64,000 nucleotides of DNA. It comes from Streptomyces sp. SID13726. Lineage in GTDB: Bacteria; Actinomycetota; Actinomycetes; Streptomycetales; Streptomycetaceae. The DNA lies in contig NZ_JAAGLY010000002.1 in assembly GCF_010548375.1 (NCBI RefSeq), forward strand, positions 434,001-498,000. The letters are read 5' to 3'. The stretch's first letter is position 1; each line of letters opens with the position of its first letter. A program made the position numbers and the translations under genes. The notes under the pieces were generated by a model, which was given only the letters and a program-made list of their open reading frames with translations, made no database searches and was not told the DNA's origin. Below, piece by piece: positions 49,156-64,000 of this stretch.

Positions 49156-49169
49156 CGCGCCGGGTCGCA

Positions 49170-49200
49170 TTGACCTTGCCCCAAGGTGAGCCCGCAACAT
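49170..49200 (+). promoter_or_regulatory. MerR-type promoter of the MFS exporter gene
   Basis: TTGACC (-35, 49170-49175) and CAACAT (-10, 49195-49200) are separated by 19 bp, the over-long spacing used by MerR-family activators. The spacer holds the dyad ACCTTG-CCC-CAAGGT (49173-49187). The ATG at 49207 lies where transcription should start, so the mRNA is probably leaderless. Confidence 0.72.
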
Positions 49201-49206
49201 CGCCGC

Positions 49207-50448
49207 ATGGTGCGTTGCGGGCGGGTGCTGGTCGATGTGCGGCCGCTGCGGGTCGACGGGTTCCGGCGGCTGTGGCTGGCCGGGACGGTGACCGGCCTGG
49301 GCGCTCAACTGACGGCGGTGGTCGTACCGTTGCAGATCTACGAGATCACCGGATCGTCGGCCTATGTGGGGCTGGCCGCGCTGGTGGGCTTCGCTCCGAT
49401 GGCCGTGGCCGCGCTGTGGGGCGGGGTGCTCGCCGACGTACGGGACCGGCGGCGGGTGCTGCTCGCGACCACGATCGGCATCGGCGCGACCTCACTCCTG
49501 CTCTGGGCACAGGCGTGGGCGGATCTGCGGTCGGTCGGGGTGCTCCTCGCGCTGGTGGCTGTCCAGCAGGCCCTGTTCGGAGCCAACACCGCGGTGAGCA
49601 GAGCCGTCACGCCTCGACTGGTCCGGCCCGAACTCCTGCCCGCCGCCAACGCGTTGCAGTCGCTGGTGACCCTGTCGGCCGGGATCGCCGGGCCGCTGTT
49701 GGCGGGAGGGCTGCTGCCGGTGGCGGGGGCCGGGACGCTGTATCTGGCGGATGCCGTCGCGATGGGGGCGATGGGGTGGGCGGTGTGGCGGCTGCCGGCG
49801 CTGCCACCCGTGGGCTCCACGGGTCGTCGACGGGCCCCCTTCCTGAGTCAAATCCTTGACGGAGTGGGCTATGTGACACGAAGTCAGATCCTCCTCGTGA
49901 CCTACTTGGCCGACTTCGCCGCGCTCTCCCTGGCCCTGCCCACCGCGCTCTTCCCGCAACTGGCGGAGGAGACGTACCACCCGTCCGACATCGGGGTGTT
50001 GTACGCCGCCGTCTCGGCCGGTGGTGTGCTGGCCGGGCTCGTCTCCGGGGCGTTCACCCGCGTCACCCGGCACGGAGTCGCCGTGGCGGTGTCCGTCGGC
50101 GTGTGGGGGCTGGCCATCGCGTGGTTCGGGTCGGCCGGTTCGCTGCTCCCCGCGGTGGGGTGGCTGCTACTGGCCGGAGGGGCGCTCCTCGCGCTGGGAG
50201 TCTTCCGCAAGACGGTGTTGCAGACCGCCGTCCCGGACGGGATGCGGGGCCGGCTCCAGGGCCTCGACACGGTGGTGGCCATGGGAGGGCCTCGACTGGG
50301 CGATCTGCTGCACGGCATGGCGGGGGCGGCCTTCGGGGCGGGGTGGGTGGTCGCGGGTGGGGGCGTGCTGGCTGCCGGGGCTGCGGTGGCGCTGGTGGTG
50401 TTGTTTCCGGAGTTTCGGCGCTATGGGGCGGGCATCGAGCGGGTCTGA
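49207..50448 (+). CDS. MFS exporter, EntS/drug-efflux type
   Basis: A 413-residue transporter with about twelve helices; motif A-like GGVLADVRDRRRVL follows helix 2. The family (enterobactin exporter-like MFS) usually pumps out drugs or siderophores. A GTG at 49186 would extend the frame but lies inside the MerR-type dyad, so ATG 49207 is chosen with a leaderless message. No MerR regulator gene is in the window. Confidence 0.88.
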   Translation: MVRCGRVLVDVRPLRVDGFRRLWLAGTVTGLGAQLTAVVVPLQIYEITGSSAYVGLAALVGFAPMAVAALWGGVLADVRDRRRVLLATTIGIGATSLLLWAQAWADLRSVGVLLALVAVQQALFGANTAVSRAVTPRLVRPELLPAANALQSLVTLSAGIAGPLLAGGLLPVAGAGTLYLADAVAMGAMGWAVWRLPALPPVGSTGRRRAPFLSQILDGVGYVTRSQILLVTYLADFAALSLALPTALFPQLAEETYHPSDIGVLYAAVSAGGVLAGLVSGAFTRVTRHGVAVAVSVGVWGLAIAWFGSAGSLLPAVGWLLLAGGALLALGVFRKTVLQTAVPDGMRGRLQGLDTVVAMGGPRLGDLLHGMAGAAFGAGWVVAGGGVLAAGAAVALVVLFPEFRRYGAGIERV

Positions 50449-50490
50449 CGAAGAGGAGACGACGCCCTTCGTGCCGTCGACCGAAGCGGG

Positions 50491-50537
50491 CGTCAACCAC
50501 AGATTGACGACATCGAATCGTCAACCTACGCTTGACG
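50491..50537 (+). promoter_or_regulatory. leaderless promoter covered by two dyad operators
   Basis: CGTCAA-N7-TTGACG occurs twice, at 50491-50509 and 50519-50537, with starts 28 bp apart. The TTGACG of the first (50504-50509) serves as -35 and TACGCT (50527-50532) in the second as -10, with a 17-bp spacer. Transcription would begin near the ATG at 50539, giving a leaderless mRNA; no RBS is present. Confidence 0.75.
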
Positions 50538-50538
50538 C

Positions 50539-51243
50539 ATGACTCCTCTCAACATCAGCCTCGCCGACCTGATCGCACGACTCGACGAGGAACTCCCGGA
50601 CGCGGACAACCTGGCTCGTATCAGTGAGGCGCATCTGCGGGCGCAGACGTTGGCCGATCTCGGTGATCAGCTCATGGATCACTACGTGGGGAAGGCCAAG
50701 CAGGCCGGTGCGTCGTGGACGCAGATCGGGGACGCCATCGGGGTGTCCAAGCAGGCCGCGCAGCAGCGGCACACGCCCGCGCCGTTCGAACGGTTCACGA
50801 ATCTCAACCGGCACAGCATCGTGCTGGCGCAGGAGGCCGCGCGGACTCACAAGCACGACTCCATCGGGACCGAGCACATGCTGCTCGGGCTCCTCGGTGA
50901 GCCGCAGGGGCTGGCCTATGAGGTGATGGTGGCGAAGGGCAACTCGGAGCAGCGGGTCCGGGACGCGATCGAGGCAGCGCTTCCGCCGGCCGGGGAGAAG
51001 GCGCTGCGGGGGCACATCCCCTTCCGGCCGGAGGGCAAGGAGGCAATCGACGAGACAGTGCGCGCGGCTGCCGACCTCGGCCACGACTGGGTCGGCACCG
51101 AACACACCCTGCTCGGACTGATCCGCGTCACCGAGAGCCCGGCCGCGCGGATCCTGCGTGACCTCGGCTTCACCGCGGACGAACTCCACGAGACGGTGCG
51201 GACCGAGGTCGCCCGGCGGTCCGCCGCGCGGGAGCAGCAGTGA
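50539..51243 (+). CDS. HTH protein with two Clp-N repeats
   Basis: A 234-residue cytoplasmic protein. Residues about 55-78 form a helix-turn-helix (SWTQIGDAIGVSKQAAQQRH). Residues about 85-150 and 160-225 are two Clp amino-terminal repeats, both with the GTEH-LLGL signature. Clp-N domains bind substrates or adaptors in ClpA/C chaperones, but no AAA+ module follows here. With its own promoter embedded in two dyads, the protein is probably an autoregulated DNA-binding protein, perhaps linked to proteolysis or stress. The function of this actinobacterial group is not known to me. Confidence 0.85.
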   Translation: MTPLNISLADLIARLDEELPDADNLARISEAHLRAQTLADLGDQLMDHYVGKAKQAGASWTQIGDAIGVSKQAAQQRHTPAPFERFTNLNRHSIVLAQEAARTHKHDSIGTEHMLLGLLGEPQGLAYEVMVAKGNSEQRVRDAIEAALPPAGEKALRGHIPFRPEGKEAIDETVRAAADLGHDWVGTEHTLLGLIRVTESPAARILRDLGFTADELHETVRTEVARRSAAREQQ

Positions 51244-51267
51244 CGGTCCCGTCCTCCTTCGGCGCCG

Positions 51268-52494
51268 TCACGCTGCCTTCAGCGTCAGCGGCAGCGAGCT
51301 GAGGCCGTTCAGGAAGTTGGAGTACACCGGCTTCGCCGGGCCCGTCTGCTCCAGGTCGGCGACCTGGTCGCGCAGGCCCTCCAGGACGGCTCCGATCTCC
51401 GCGCGGGCGAGGTAGGCGCCCAGGCAGAAGTGGGGGCCGTAGGCGAAAGTGCAGTGCTTGTTCGGGGTGCGGTCAAGGAGCAGCAGGTCCGGATGCTCGA
51501 AGACCTGCTCGTCGTAGTTGGCGGAGGCGTTCCACACCGTCACGATGTCCCCTTCGCCGACGGCACGGCCCGCGATCTCGGTGGCGGCCGTGGCCGTACG
51601 GCCCGAGTGCAGCGCGGGGGTCGTCCAGCGCAGCATCTCCTCCACCGCCGTGTCGACTCCCGCGTCGCCCCGCCTGAGCGCCTGCCACTGCTCGGGGTGC
51701 TCCGCCAGGGCCAGGGCGGCGCCGACCATCGACAGCCGGGCCGTCTCGTCGCCGCCGAGGATCAGGCTGTAGCAGTTGAGCATGATCTCGTCGTCGTCGA
51801 GCGGGAACCCGTTCACCTTGCTTCCGGCGAGCAGCGCGATGACGTCGGCGTGCCCGCTGTCCCGGCGGTCGCGGGCGAGGTTGGCGAAGTACAGCAGGAT
51901 CTCGCTCTTGGCGATCCAGGTGTCGGCGGCGGTGCCGTCGGCGTCGTGGGAGCCGAGGGCGGAAGAGGTGAGGCTCAGCACGTAGGCGCGGTCGCTCTCC
52001 GGCACGCCGAGCAGGTCGCAGATCGCGCCGAGGGGGATGCCCGCGGCCACGTCGGCGGCGAAGTCGCAGCTCCCCTTCTCGATCGCCTCCCGCAGCAACC
52101 GGTCGACGGTACGGCGCACGCTCGCCACCACCGGCTGGAGGGCGCGCGGGGTGAACGCCGACATCAGGAGCCGGCGCAGCCCCGTGTGCTTGGGCCCGTC
52201 GGTGATGGCGAGCATCCGTCCGGCCGCGGAGTCGCCGCCGGCGAGCAGTGTCTCCAGGACGTTTCCGCCCTCGGAGGTGAAGCGGGCGTTGTCCCGGTAC
52301 ACGGCGGTGACGTCGGCGTGCCGGGTCACCACCCAGAAGCCGGGCCGGCCGTCCGTCGCCGGGTTCCAGTGGACCGGCTCCTCCTCCCGCAGCCGGCGCC
52401 ACACGGCGGACAGGTCGCCCTCGGCGTGCAGCCGCGGATCGGCCAGGTCCAGCGTGTCCAGTTCCCCGGCTGCGATCGTCCGCCGCGCGGTCAT
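51268..52494 (-). CDS. cytochrome P450, NRPS tailoring type
   Basis: A 408-residue soluble P450. The I-helix motif is GGDETAR, ExxR appears as EEMLR, and the haem loop FAYGPHFCLG carries the ligand Cys357. It is the last gene of the leftward NRPS operon, after the MbtH gene (36-bp gap). P450s in this position often beta-hydroxylate an amino acid bound to a PCP; that role is inferred from context. ATG 52494 with a GGAAGGTGGGA upstream. Its stop is 24 bp from the convergent Clp-N gene. Confidence 0.93.
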   Translation of the reverse strand: MTARRTIAAGELDTLDLADPRLHAEGDLSAVWRRLREEEPVHWNPATDGRPGFWVVTRHADVTAVYRDNARFTSEGGNVLETLLAGGDSAAGRMLAITDGPKHTGLRRLLMSAFTPRALQPVVASVRRTVDRLLREAIEKGSCDFAADVAAGIPLGAICDLLGVPESDRAYVLSLTSSALGSHDADGTAADTWIAKSEILLYFANLARDRRDSGHADVIALLAGSKVNGFPLDDDEIMLNCYSLILGGDETARLSMVGAALALAEHPEQWQALRRGDAGVDTAVEEMLRWTTPALHSGRTATAATEIAGRAVGEGDIVTVWNASANYDEQVFEHPDLLLLDRTPNKHCTFAYGPHFCLGAYLARAEIGAVLEGLRDQVADLEQTGPAKPVYSNFLNGLSSLPLTLKAA

Positions 52495-52530
52495 CTGCGT
52501 CCCACCTTCCAAGTCCCTTGCGTACGTGCC

Positions 52531-52743
52531 CTATTCGCCCATCGCGGTGACGAGGCTGGTCGGGCGCATGTCGGTCCAGTGCTGTTCGACGTACGCCACG
52601 CACTCCTGACGGCTCGCCCGGCCGTGCACGACCGTCCAGCCGGCCGGGACCTCGGCGAACGCGGGCCAGAGGGAGTGCTGTCCCTCGTCGTTGACGAGGA
52701 CGAAGTGCTCCAGGGTGTCGTCGTCGAACGGGTTGGTGCTCAT
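52531..52743 (-). CDS. MbtH-like protein
   Basis: A 70-residue MbtH homologue, the small activator that binds and supports NRPS adenylation domains. It begins MSTNPFDDD and has the family signature of [12 protein letters not shown], then VPAGW and a C-terminal [12 protein letters not shown] 52743 overlaps the NRPS stop (ATGA) and follows GGAGGAG. Confidence 0.96.
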   Translation of the reverse strand: MSTNPFDDDTLEHFVLVNDEGQHSLWPAFAEVPAGWTVVHGRASRQECVAYVEQHWTDMRPTSLVTAMGE

Positions 52744-55700
52744 ACGGGGCTCCTCCGATGGGTCGCGGTGTTCAGTGCGGGGCCGATCCGCTCCAGCGGG
52801 CCCGGCCGGGTCATCTCCCCGTGGACACACGGGATGTCGTGGTTGTCGACGCGTCCGTCGACGTACGGCCGCCATGCGTGGTGGCGCTCCGGATGCGTGT
52901 CCGGATCCTGTGCGGCCGTGAAGAACAGCAGGTCACCGCGGTACGACGAGGGAGCGAACTCCTCCATCAGCCGCCGGTTCCCGGCGGTGACCTCGACGAG
53001 AGCGGACAGTTCGGCGTCGTCGAGGCTCGCGGTCATGTCGGGGACACGGCGCACGAGTTCGGCGAACCGGGCGTCCGTGAGGTGCTCCGAGTCGTCGGGG
53101 AGCGGCCGGCCCAGGATGCCGAGCAGGCTGCGCAGCAGTGCGGGCCGGTCGGCCGCGCGGGCGCCCCGGTCGATCCAGACGCCGGGGAAGGCGTCGAGCA
53201 TGGCGAGGAGGGCGACTTCGTGGCCGTCGCGCTGGAGGGTGACGGCGACGTCGTACGCCACCAGGCCGCCCATGGAGTAGCCGAGCAGGTGGTAGGGCCC
53301 CTCGGGCTGGATCTCGCGGATGCGGGCGATGTGCCCCGCGACCGTCTCCCGCAGGCTGCCGGAGCGCGGGTCGCCCGGGATCAGCCCCTTCGACTGGAGC
53401 CCGTACAGCGGCCGTTCGGGGTCGAGGTGGCGGGCGAGTCCGGCGAAGCCCCAGGCGAGTCCGGAGGCGGGCGGGAGGCAGAAGAGGGGTTCTCTGGTGC
53501 CACGGGTGCGCAGGGGCAGTACGGCGTCCAGGGGCGCCGTGCCCGACGTGCCGCCCCGCAGCCGCTGGGCCAGTCCGGCGACGCTCGGGGTGTCGAACAC
53601 CGCGCGCAACGGCACTTCGGTGCCGAGATCGGTGCGGATGCGTGCGGTCAGGCGCGGGGTCAGCAGGGAGTGCCCGCCGAGGTCGAAGAAGCTGTCGTGG
53701 ACGCCGACGCGGGAGGGGTCCAGGCCCAGGACGTCGGCGACGATCGTGCGCAGCCGTTCCTCGTTCGGGGTGCGCGGGGCACTGGTGGTGGCGGCCGGGG
53801 CGGCGGGGTCGGGCCGGGCCGTGCGGTCGGTCTTGCCACTGGCGGTGCGCGGGAGGGCGGGGAGCGGCACGATCACGGAGGGGACCATGTGGGCGGGGAG
53901 TGCGCGGGCGAGGTGCTCCCGCAGGGCGGTCTCCGACGGGGCCGTACGGGTCAGGTGCCCGCTCGGCTCGGCGGCACCCACGACGTACGCCACCAACTGC
54001 TTCTCACCGCGCGTGTCCTGACGTACCGTCACCGCCGCCTGTGCGACGGCGGGATGCGCGCCGAGCACAGCCTCGATCTCGCCCAGCTCGACCCGGAAGC
54101 CGCGGATCTTCACCTGATGGTCGGCGCGTCCGACGAACCGCAACCGCCCGTCCCGGCCGCGTACGGCGAGGTCTCCGGTGCGGTACATCCGCTCCCCCGG
54201 TGCCCCGAACGGATCGGCGACGAACCGTTCGGCGGTGAGTCCCGGTCGGCCGAGATAGCCGCGGGCGGGTCCGCCGCCACCGATGTGGACCTCGCCGACG
54301 ATCCCGTCTGGTACGGGGCGCAGGGCCTGGTCGAGGAGGTGGACGCGGTTGCGGGCGAGGGGACGGCCCAGGGGTGGTGAGCCCTCCGCGGGATCCTCGT
54401 CGGAGCGCCAGGCGGTGGCGTAGACCGTGGCCTCGGTGGGTCCGTAGAAGTTGACCAACCGGGCGCCGGGGAAGGCGGTTTCGAGGTCCGTCCGCAGTTG
54501 CGCGGGGATGGGCTCGCCGCCCAGGGCGACGGTGTGCGGCGCGGCCTCGGGGCGTTCGGCGACCACCCCCGCCATCACCGAGGGCACACCGCTGACGAGG
54601 CCCGCGTCGGTGCCGGTGGCGGTGAGGGCCAGCAGGTTGTCGACGATTTCGATACGTCCGCCGCACAGCAGCGGGGCGAAGATCTCGAACACGGAGACGT
54701 CGAAGTTGAGGGAGGTGGAGAAGAGGACCTTCTTCAACGCCTCGGGGCCGAAGGCGCGGTGGGTCCACTCGACGAACTCGACGGCGTTGCGGTGGGTGGC
54801 GAGGACGCCCTTGGGGCGGCCGGTGGAGCCGGAGGTGTACGTGATGTAGGCGAGGTTGTCGGGACGGGCGCACGTCGGCGGGTCCTGCGCCTCGGTCATC
54901 TCCCCGTCGATCAGGACCAGTTCGGTTCCTTCGGGCAGCACCTCCGCCGTATCGGCCGTGGCCAGTACGGCAACCGGCCGGGCGTCCTCGACGATGTACG
55001 CGAGCCGGTCCTTCGGGTACGCCGGGTCGAGCGGCAGATAGGCGCCCCCCGACTTCAGTACGGCGAGGACGGCCACGATCAGGTCGGGCGTGCGCGGCAG
55101 GGCGATCCCGACGACCCGCTCGGGACCGGCGCCGAGCGAGGTGAGGCGGCGGGCCAACTGTGCCGCCTGTGCGTCGAGTTCGCCGTACGACAGGCTCGTG
55201 GCGCCCGCTCGTACGGCCTCGGCGTCGGGTGTGGCCGTCGCCTGGGCCGTCCAGAGCTCGGCGAGGGTGCGGGTCGCGGGCGCCGGTTCCGTGGCCGGAT
55301 CTGGCCGGGGGTCGTGTTCGGGGTCGAGGAGGCCGAGGCGGCCCAGCGGGAGTTCCGGGTGGGTGGCGACGGTCTCCAGGATGTGGACCAGGTGGGCGAG
55401 TTGGGCGTCGGCCCAGCCGGACTCGAAGAGGTCCTCGCGGTGGGCCAGGCGGAAGCGGAGACGTGGTCCGGGGAAGGCGACCAGGGTGACGGGGTAGTGG
55501 GTGGCGTCCCGGCCGCTGGTCCCGGTGATGCGGAGGCTGTCGGCGCCGGGCCGGGCGGCCTCGTCCATCGGGTAGTTCTCGAACACGACGAGGGTGTCGA
55601 AGAGTTCGGGCAGTCCGGTGGTGCGCTGGATGTCGGCGAGGCCGAGGTGGTGGTGGTCGAGGAGGCCGATGTAGCCGTCCTGGACCTCGCGCAGCAGGTC

Positions 55701-56606
55701 GCTCAGGGAGCGGTCGGGCCGGAGTCGTACGCGCACCGGGACGGTGTTCACGAACAGGCCGACCATCGACTCGACGCCGGGCAGGGTGGCGGGGCGGCCG
55801 GAGACGGTGGCGCCGAACACCACGTCGTTCCGGCCGGTCGTCCGGCTGAGCAGGATCGACCAGGCCGTCTGCACCAGGCTGTTGGCGGTGACGCCGAGCC
55901 TGCGGGCGAGGGCGGTGAGGGCGGCACCGGTGGCCTCGGGCAGTTCGGCGCGGGCCTGGGCGAGGGGGCCGGGGCCGGGGTTGGGCGGGGCCAGCCGGGT
56001 CGGTTCGGTGACCTCGTCGAGGGCGGTGCGCCAGGCGCTCTCGGCGGCGGTGCGGTCCTGGCGGCCCAGCCATTCCAGGAAGGTGCGGTAGGCGGGGGCG
56101 GGCGGCAGGTCGGCCCCCGGCTTCTCGTAGAGGGCGAGGAGTTCGCGGACCAGGACGGAGACCGACCAGCCGTCGAGCAGGATGTGGTGGTGGGTGACGA
56201 GGAGGCGGTGCCGTCCGTCGGGCAGGTGGGCGAGGGTGCAGCGGAGCAGGGGCGGGGTGGCCGGGTCGAAGCCGCGGTCGCGGTCCTCGTCGAGCAGCCG
56301 GGACCACGTCTCCTCGGTGTCGAGGTCCGTCTCGGTCCAGGGCAGGGTCGCGCGGTGCGGGACGACCTGGACGGGCGCGCCGCCCTTGCGGCGCCGGAAG
56401 GCGGCGCGGAGGTTGGGGTGCCGGTCCAGCAGGGCCTGCCAGGCGGCGCGCAGCCGCGCGCCGTCGACCGGGCCTTCGAGTTCGAAGACCAGCTGTACGA
56501 GGTACACGTCGGCGGCGTCCCGCTCGTGCTCGTACACGGCGTGGAAGAGGAGCCCCTCCTGGAGGGGGGTGAGGGGCAGTACGTCGGCCAGCGCGGGCTG
56601 GGTCAT
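52740..56606 (-). CDS. NRPS termination module C-A-PCP-TE
   Basis: A 1288-residue single-module synthetase. Condensation domain about 1-430 (HHILLDG at 140-146); adenylation about 450-930 ([25 protein letters not shown], core ending SGKTDR); PCP with Ser980 in LGGHSLL; thioesterase about 1025-1288 with nucleophile Ser1111 (GYSMG) and His in CVHGEM. My reading of the ten specificity residues is D-V-F-S-A-G-F-V-Y-K, which I cannot match confidently to a known amino acid. It accepts the growing chain from the epimerase-ending upstream synthetase and releases the peptide. Coupled to MbtH by overlap. Confidence 0.95.
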   Translation of the reverse strand: MTQPALADVLPLTPLQEGLLFHAVYEHERDAADVYLVQLVFELEGPVDGARLRAAWQALLDRHPNLRAAFRRRKGGAPVQVVPHRATLPWTETDLDTEETWSRLLDEDRDRGFDPATPPLLRCTLAHLPDGRHRLLVTHHHILLDGWSVSVLVRELLALYEKPGADLPPAPAYRTFLEWLGRQDRTAAESAWRTALDEVTEPTRLAPPNPGPGPLAQARAELPEATGAALTALARRLGVTANSLVQTAWSILLSRTTGRNDVVFGATVSGRPATLPGVESMVGLFVNTVPVRVRLRPDRSLSDLLREVQDGYIGLLDHHHLGLADIQRTTGLPELFDTLVVFENYPMDEAARPGADSLRITGTSGRDATHYPVTLVAFPGPRLRFRLAHREDLFESGWADAQLAHLVHILETVATHPELPLGRLGLLDPEHDPRPDPATEPAPATRTLAELWTAQATATPDAEAVRAGATSLSYGELDAQAAQLARRLTSLGAGPERVVGIALPRTPDLIVAVLAVLKSGGAYLPLDPAYPKDRLAYIVEDARPVAVLATADTAEVLPEGTELVLIDGEMTEAQDPPTCARPDNLAYITYTSGSTGRPKGVLATHRNAVEFVEWTHRAFGPEALKKVLFSTSLNFDVSVFEIFAPLLCGGRIEIVDNLLALTATGTDAGLVSGVPSVMAGVVAERPEAAPHTVALGGEPIPAQLRTDLETAFPGARLVNFYGPTEATVYATAWRSDEDPAEGSPPLGRPLARNRVHLLDQALRPVPDGIVGEVHIGGGGPARGYLGRPGLTAERFVADPFGAPGERMYRTGDLAVRGRDGRLRFVGRADHQVKIRGFRVELGEIEAVLGAHPAVAQAAVTVRQDTRGEKQLVAYVVGAAEPSGHLTRTAPSETALREHLARALPAHMVPSVIVPLPALPRTASGKTDRTARPDPAAPAATTSAPRTPNEERLRTIVADVLGLDPSRVGVHDSFFDLGGHSLLTPRLTARIRTDLGTEVPLRAVFDTPSVAGLAQRLRGGTSGTAPLDAVLPLRTRGTREPLFCLPPASGLAWGFAGLARHLDPERPLYGLQSKGLIPGDPRSGSLRETVAGHIARIREIQPEGPYHLLGYSMGGLVAYDVAVTLQRDGHEVALLAMLDAFPGVWIDRGARAADRPALLRSLLGILGRPLPDDSEHLTDARFAELVRRVPDMTASLDDAELSALVEVTAGNRRLMEEFAPSSYRGDLLFFTAAQDPDTHPERHHAWRPYVDGRVDNHDIPCVHGEMTRPGPLERIGPALNTATHRRSPV

Positions 56607-56666
56607 CGCTTCGTCTCTTTCGGTATGCGCCGCTTCTCACGGCCGCCCTGATCCACCGGACAGTGC

Positions 56667-64000
<7,334 letters not shown>

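Overview
This is high-G+C actinomycete DNA, most likely from a Streptomyces chromosome. The evidence is a strong third-position G/C bias, many GTG starts, long-form glyceraldehyde-3-phosphate dehydrogenase, a Streptomyces-type secreted phospholipase A2, CelD-type acetyltransferase, LacI/GntR regulators next to sugar and aromatic catabolism genes, several secreted enzymes and a modular NRPS. I see no tRNA, rRNA, CRISPR, transposase or integrase. The window opens inside a copper P-type ATPase gene and closes inside an NRPS gene.

Layout: 0-2.1 kb, copper ATPase end, a small membrane protein and secreted phospholipase A2. 2.1-8.7 kb, a seven-gene leftward operon (Gfo/Idh oxidoreductase, DUF6807/PmoA-like protein, cupin, ABC sugar transporter, YesL-like protein) behind a LacI-type operator. 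8.8-16.6 kb, a PEP-utilising phosphotransferase with a membrane partner behind tandem dyads, a TOPRIM protein, CelD-like acetyltransferase, a decayed tandem repeat with a gene fragment, GAPDH, and an EACC1-like conflict component. 16.6-19.7 kb, a TPP enzyme plus cyclase pair and a lipoprotein.

19.7-36.2 kb looks like one catabolic regulon. Eight perfect TGTCGACA palindromes lie in the promoter regions of an SDR, an FCD-type GntR regulator, an alpha/beta hydrolase, an amidohydrolase-carboxylesterase-decarboxylase operon, an FAD oxidoreductase plus ABC transporter operon, and a divergent SDR-lactonase / HMGL-aldolase pair. The genes suggest uptake, oxidation, ester and lactone hydrolysis and aldol cleavage of an unknown, possibly aromatic, ester or lactone. 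The local GntR protein is the obvious candidate regulator.

36.2-44.9 kb holds an orphan double-glycine-leader peptide and a rhamnoside locus (LacI regulator, GH106-like enzyme, MFS importer, sugar isomerase) linked by AACGTT-centred operators. 44.9-51.2 kb has an AhpD-like protein, small secreted protein, membrane-anchored Mrr-type nuclease, secreted GH5 with a divergent LacI regulator, an MFS exporter behind a MerR-type promoter, and an HTH/Clp-N protein behind paired dyads. 51.3-64 kb is the end of an NRPS cluster: C-A(Thr)-PCP-C-A-PCP-E, then C-A-PCP-TE, MbtH and a P450, which predicts a peptide ending Thr, a D-residue, then a third residue released by the thioesterase.
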